Assembly (NCBI GenBank): GCA_949358305.1
Contig: OX442314.1
Location: forward strand, 51,282,581-51,346,580
Reading direction: 5' to 3'
Length of the DNA stretch: 64,000 bases
Origin: Strigamia acuminata
Taxonomy: Eukaryota > Arthropoda > Chilopoda > Geophilomorpha > Linotaeniidae
In this document: positions 63,183 to 64,000 of the stretch, one piece after another
How positions within the stretch are numbered: the first letter of the stretch is position 1
Layout: each line of letters begins with the position of its first letter
Notes under the pieces: model-generated
The model's input: the letters and a program-made list of their open reading frames with translations, nothing else
What the model was told of the DNA's origin: nothing
Database searches by the model: none
Program-made: the position numbers and the translations under genes

Positions 63183-63774
63183 GAATAAATGGGAAGCATT
63201 CAATAAAATCAAAGATTTCATTGTTCAGGCTAAACGACAGACGGGACATTGAGTCAATCAATCAATCAACCAATCAATCACAGAGCAAATTAAATTGAAT
63301 TGGGTCAAATCGAATTAACGATTCGGTGTTCACTATGCTCTCTTCCCCATTCACCACTGCAACGCTCAGTAGTGTGACAATGGGTTCGCTAAAGTCTCCA
63401 TCAGCGGCTGCATGGGTCATGAGGGTGACCAACCTTGTCATACATCCCACTTGTTTGAACTCATCAGAGTCATCACCGACAATACCTATTACCTCTACCG
63501 TAAACACTATTATTGCCAAAGATTTTAACCATAACTTCCTCCCTCACAACCCCAATGATAATATTAACAGTTCCATGTCCTGCATTAATCTCATCCCCTT
63601 TATCCACACCCCTACTCGTATCACTAACTACACCTCCACCCTCATAGACCAAATTTAAGGACATAATTCACAACTCGTACATTCTCACCGATCTCGACCG
63701 TCTAGATCACAAATACACGTTTCACACTTTTCGCGACTGACTTGGCTTTACTGTCTGAGTGATACTCATTACAC
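63183..63774. other. Spacer with LTR fragment
   Basis: AATC repeats (63250-63277) and the Mag-type LTR core (63326-63420) are present. No gene. Confidence 0.4.
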
Positions 63775-63990
63775 GACATGGGCCTGAATCATGACAAAAC
63801 CAAGATCTTAACCTTTAGCAGACCTTCTAGGGCGGCGACTCCTTTTACGGACGATACCGTCGCAGTTCTCGGACTGACCCTTGACCCTCACCTGACCTTT
63901 GCCCCCCATATCCGGAAAATTGTTAAATTCCTCACCCGCTCCCAATACATTGACAAGCACCTGAGGAGTGTCCTATCCCGCACAGAATGA
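63775..63990 (+). pseudogene. Non-LTR reverse transcriptase C-terminal fragment
   Basis: MGLNHDKTKILTFSRP and VAVLGLTLDPHLTFAPHI match the region after the catalytic core of Jockey/R1/I-type reverse transcriptases. A stop at 63988-63990 and the lack of a preceding FADD-type core show it is a fragment. Confidence 0.75.
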
Positions 63991-64000
63991 TCACTTATAT

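Overview
The window is a transposon-rich stretch of an invertebrate, most likely arthropod, nuclear genome. The evidence is spliced genes with short GT-AG introns, a fibrillin-type EGF exon, an NRF-6-like acyltransferase gene of a kind expanded in arthropods and nematodes, Ty3/Gypsy, Ty1/Copia, hAT, mariner-type and non-LTR elements, and AT-rich spacers. No bacterial, organellar, tRNA or rRNA gene was seen. The species was not identified.

Left part (1-27,500) is a nest of insertions readable from target-site duplications (TSDs). A decayed Copia relic (11316-11757, continuing at 26659) received (a) Gypsy element G1, of which only an accessory ORF and the 3' LTR lie in the window, and (b) a non-autonomous hAT element (11766-26650, 8-bp TSD). 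The hAT received a 13.5-kb Gypsy element G2 (11870-25365, TSD CAGT, near-identical LTRs). G2 carries Gag, Pol in a -1 frame behind two tandem slippery heptamers, and a third ORF. The G1 LTR was split by a TTAA-flanked unit with 734-bp direct repeats (2363-10038). That unit was then split by Copia element C1 (2768-7240, TSD AAACT, identical LTRs). C1 has intact Gag, protease and integrase, but no reverse transcriptase; in its place is a tail resembling a methyl-CpG-binding domain. The G1 and G2 accessory ORFs are distant homologues.

Middle part (27,500-48,740) holds one complete Copia element, C2 (30876-36207, TSD AAATT, identical LTRs, two overlapping ORFs). It also holds two copies of a 2-kb repeat unit with small membrane or secreted-peptide ORFs, and relics of Copia, Mag-type Gypsy and G1/G2-type Gypsy. 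A 77-bp mariner-type MITE has an empty site available for comparison.

Right part (48,740-64,000) has most of the host-like sequence: a broken NRF-6-like gene, a convergent two-exon gene with a C-terminal CAAX box, an intronless mRNA-capping guanylyltransferase-like gene with altered catalytic motifs, a zinc-finger/RNase H chimera with a 50-bp intron, one fibrillin-type exon flanked by hairpins, and non-LTR and hAT fragments. Most of the rest is AT-rich non-coding sequence, minisatellite or LTR relic.

The transposon genes work as separate selfish units. The host-like genes show no evident shared pathway. Repeat identities were judged by eye and are not computed.
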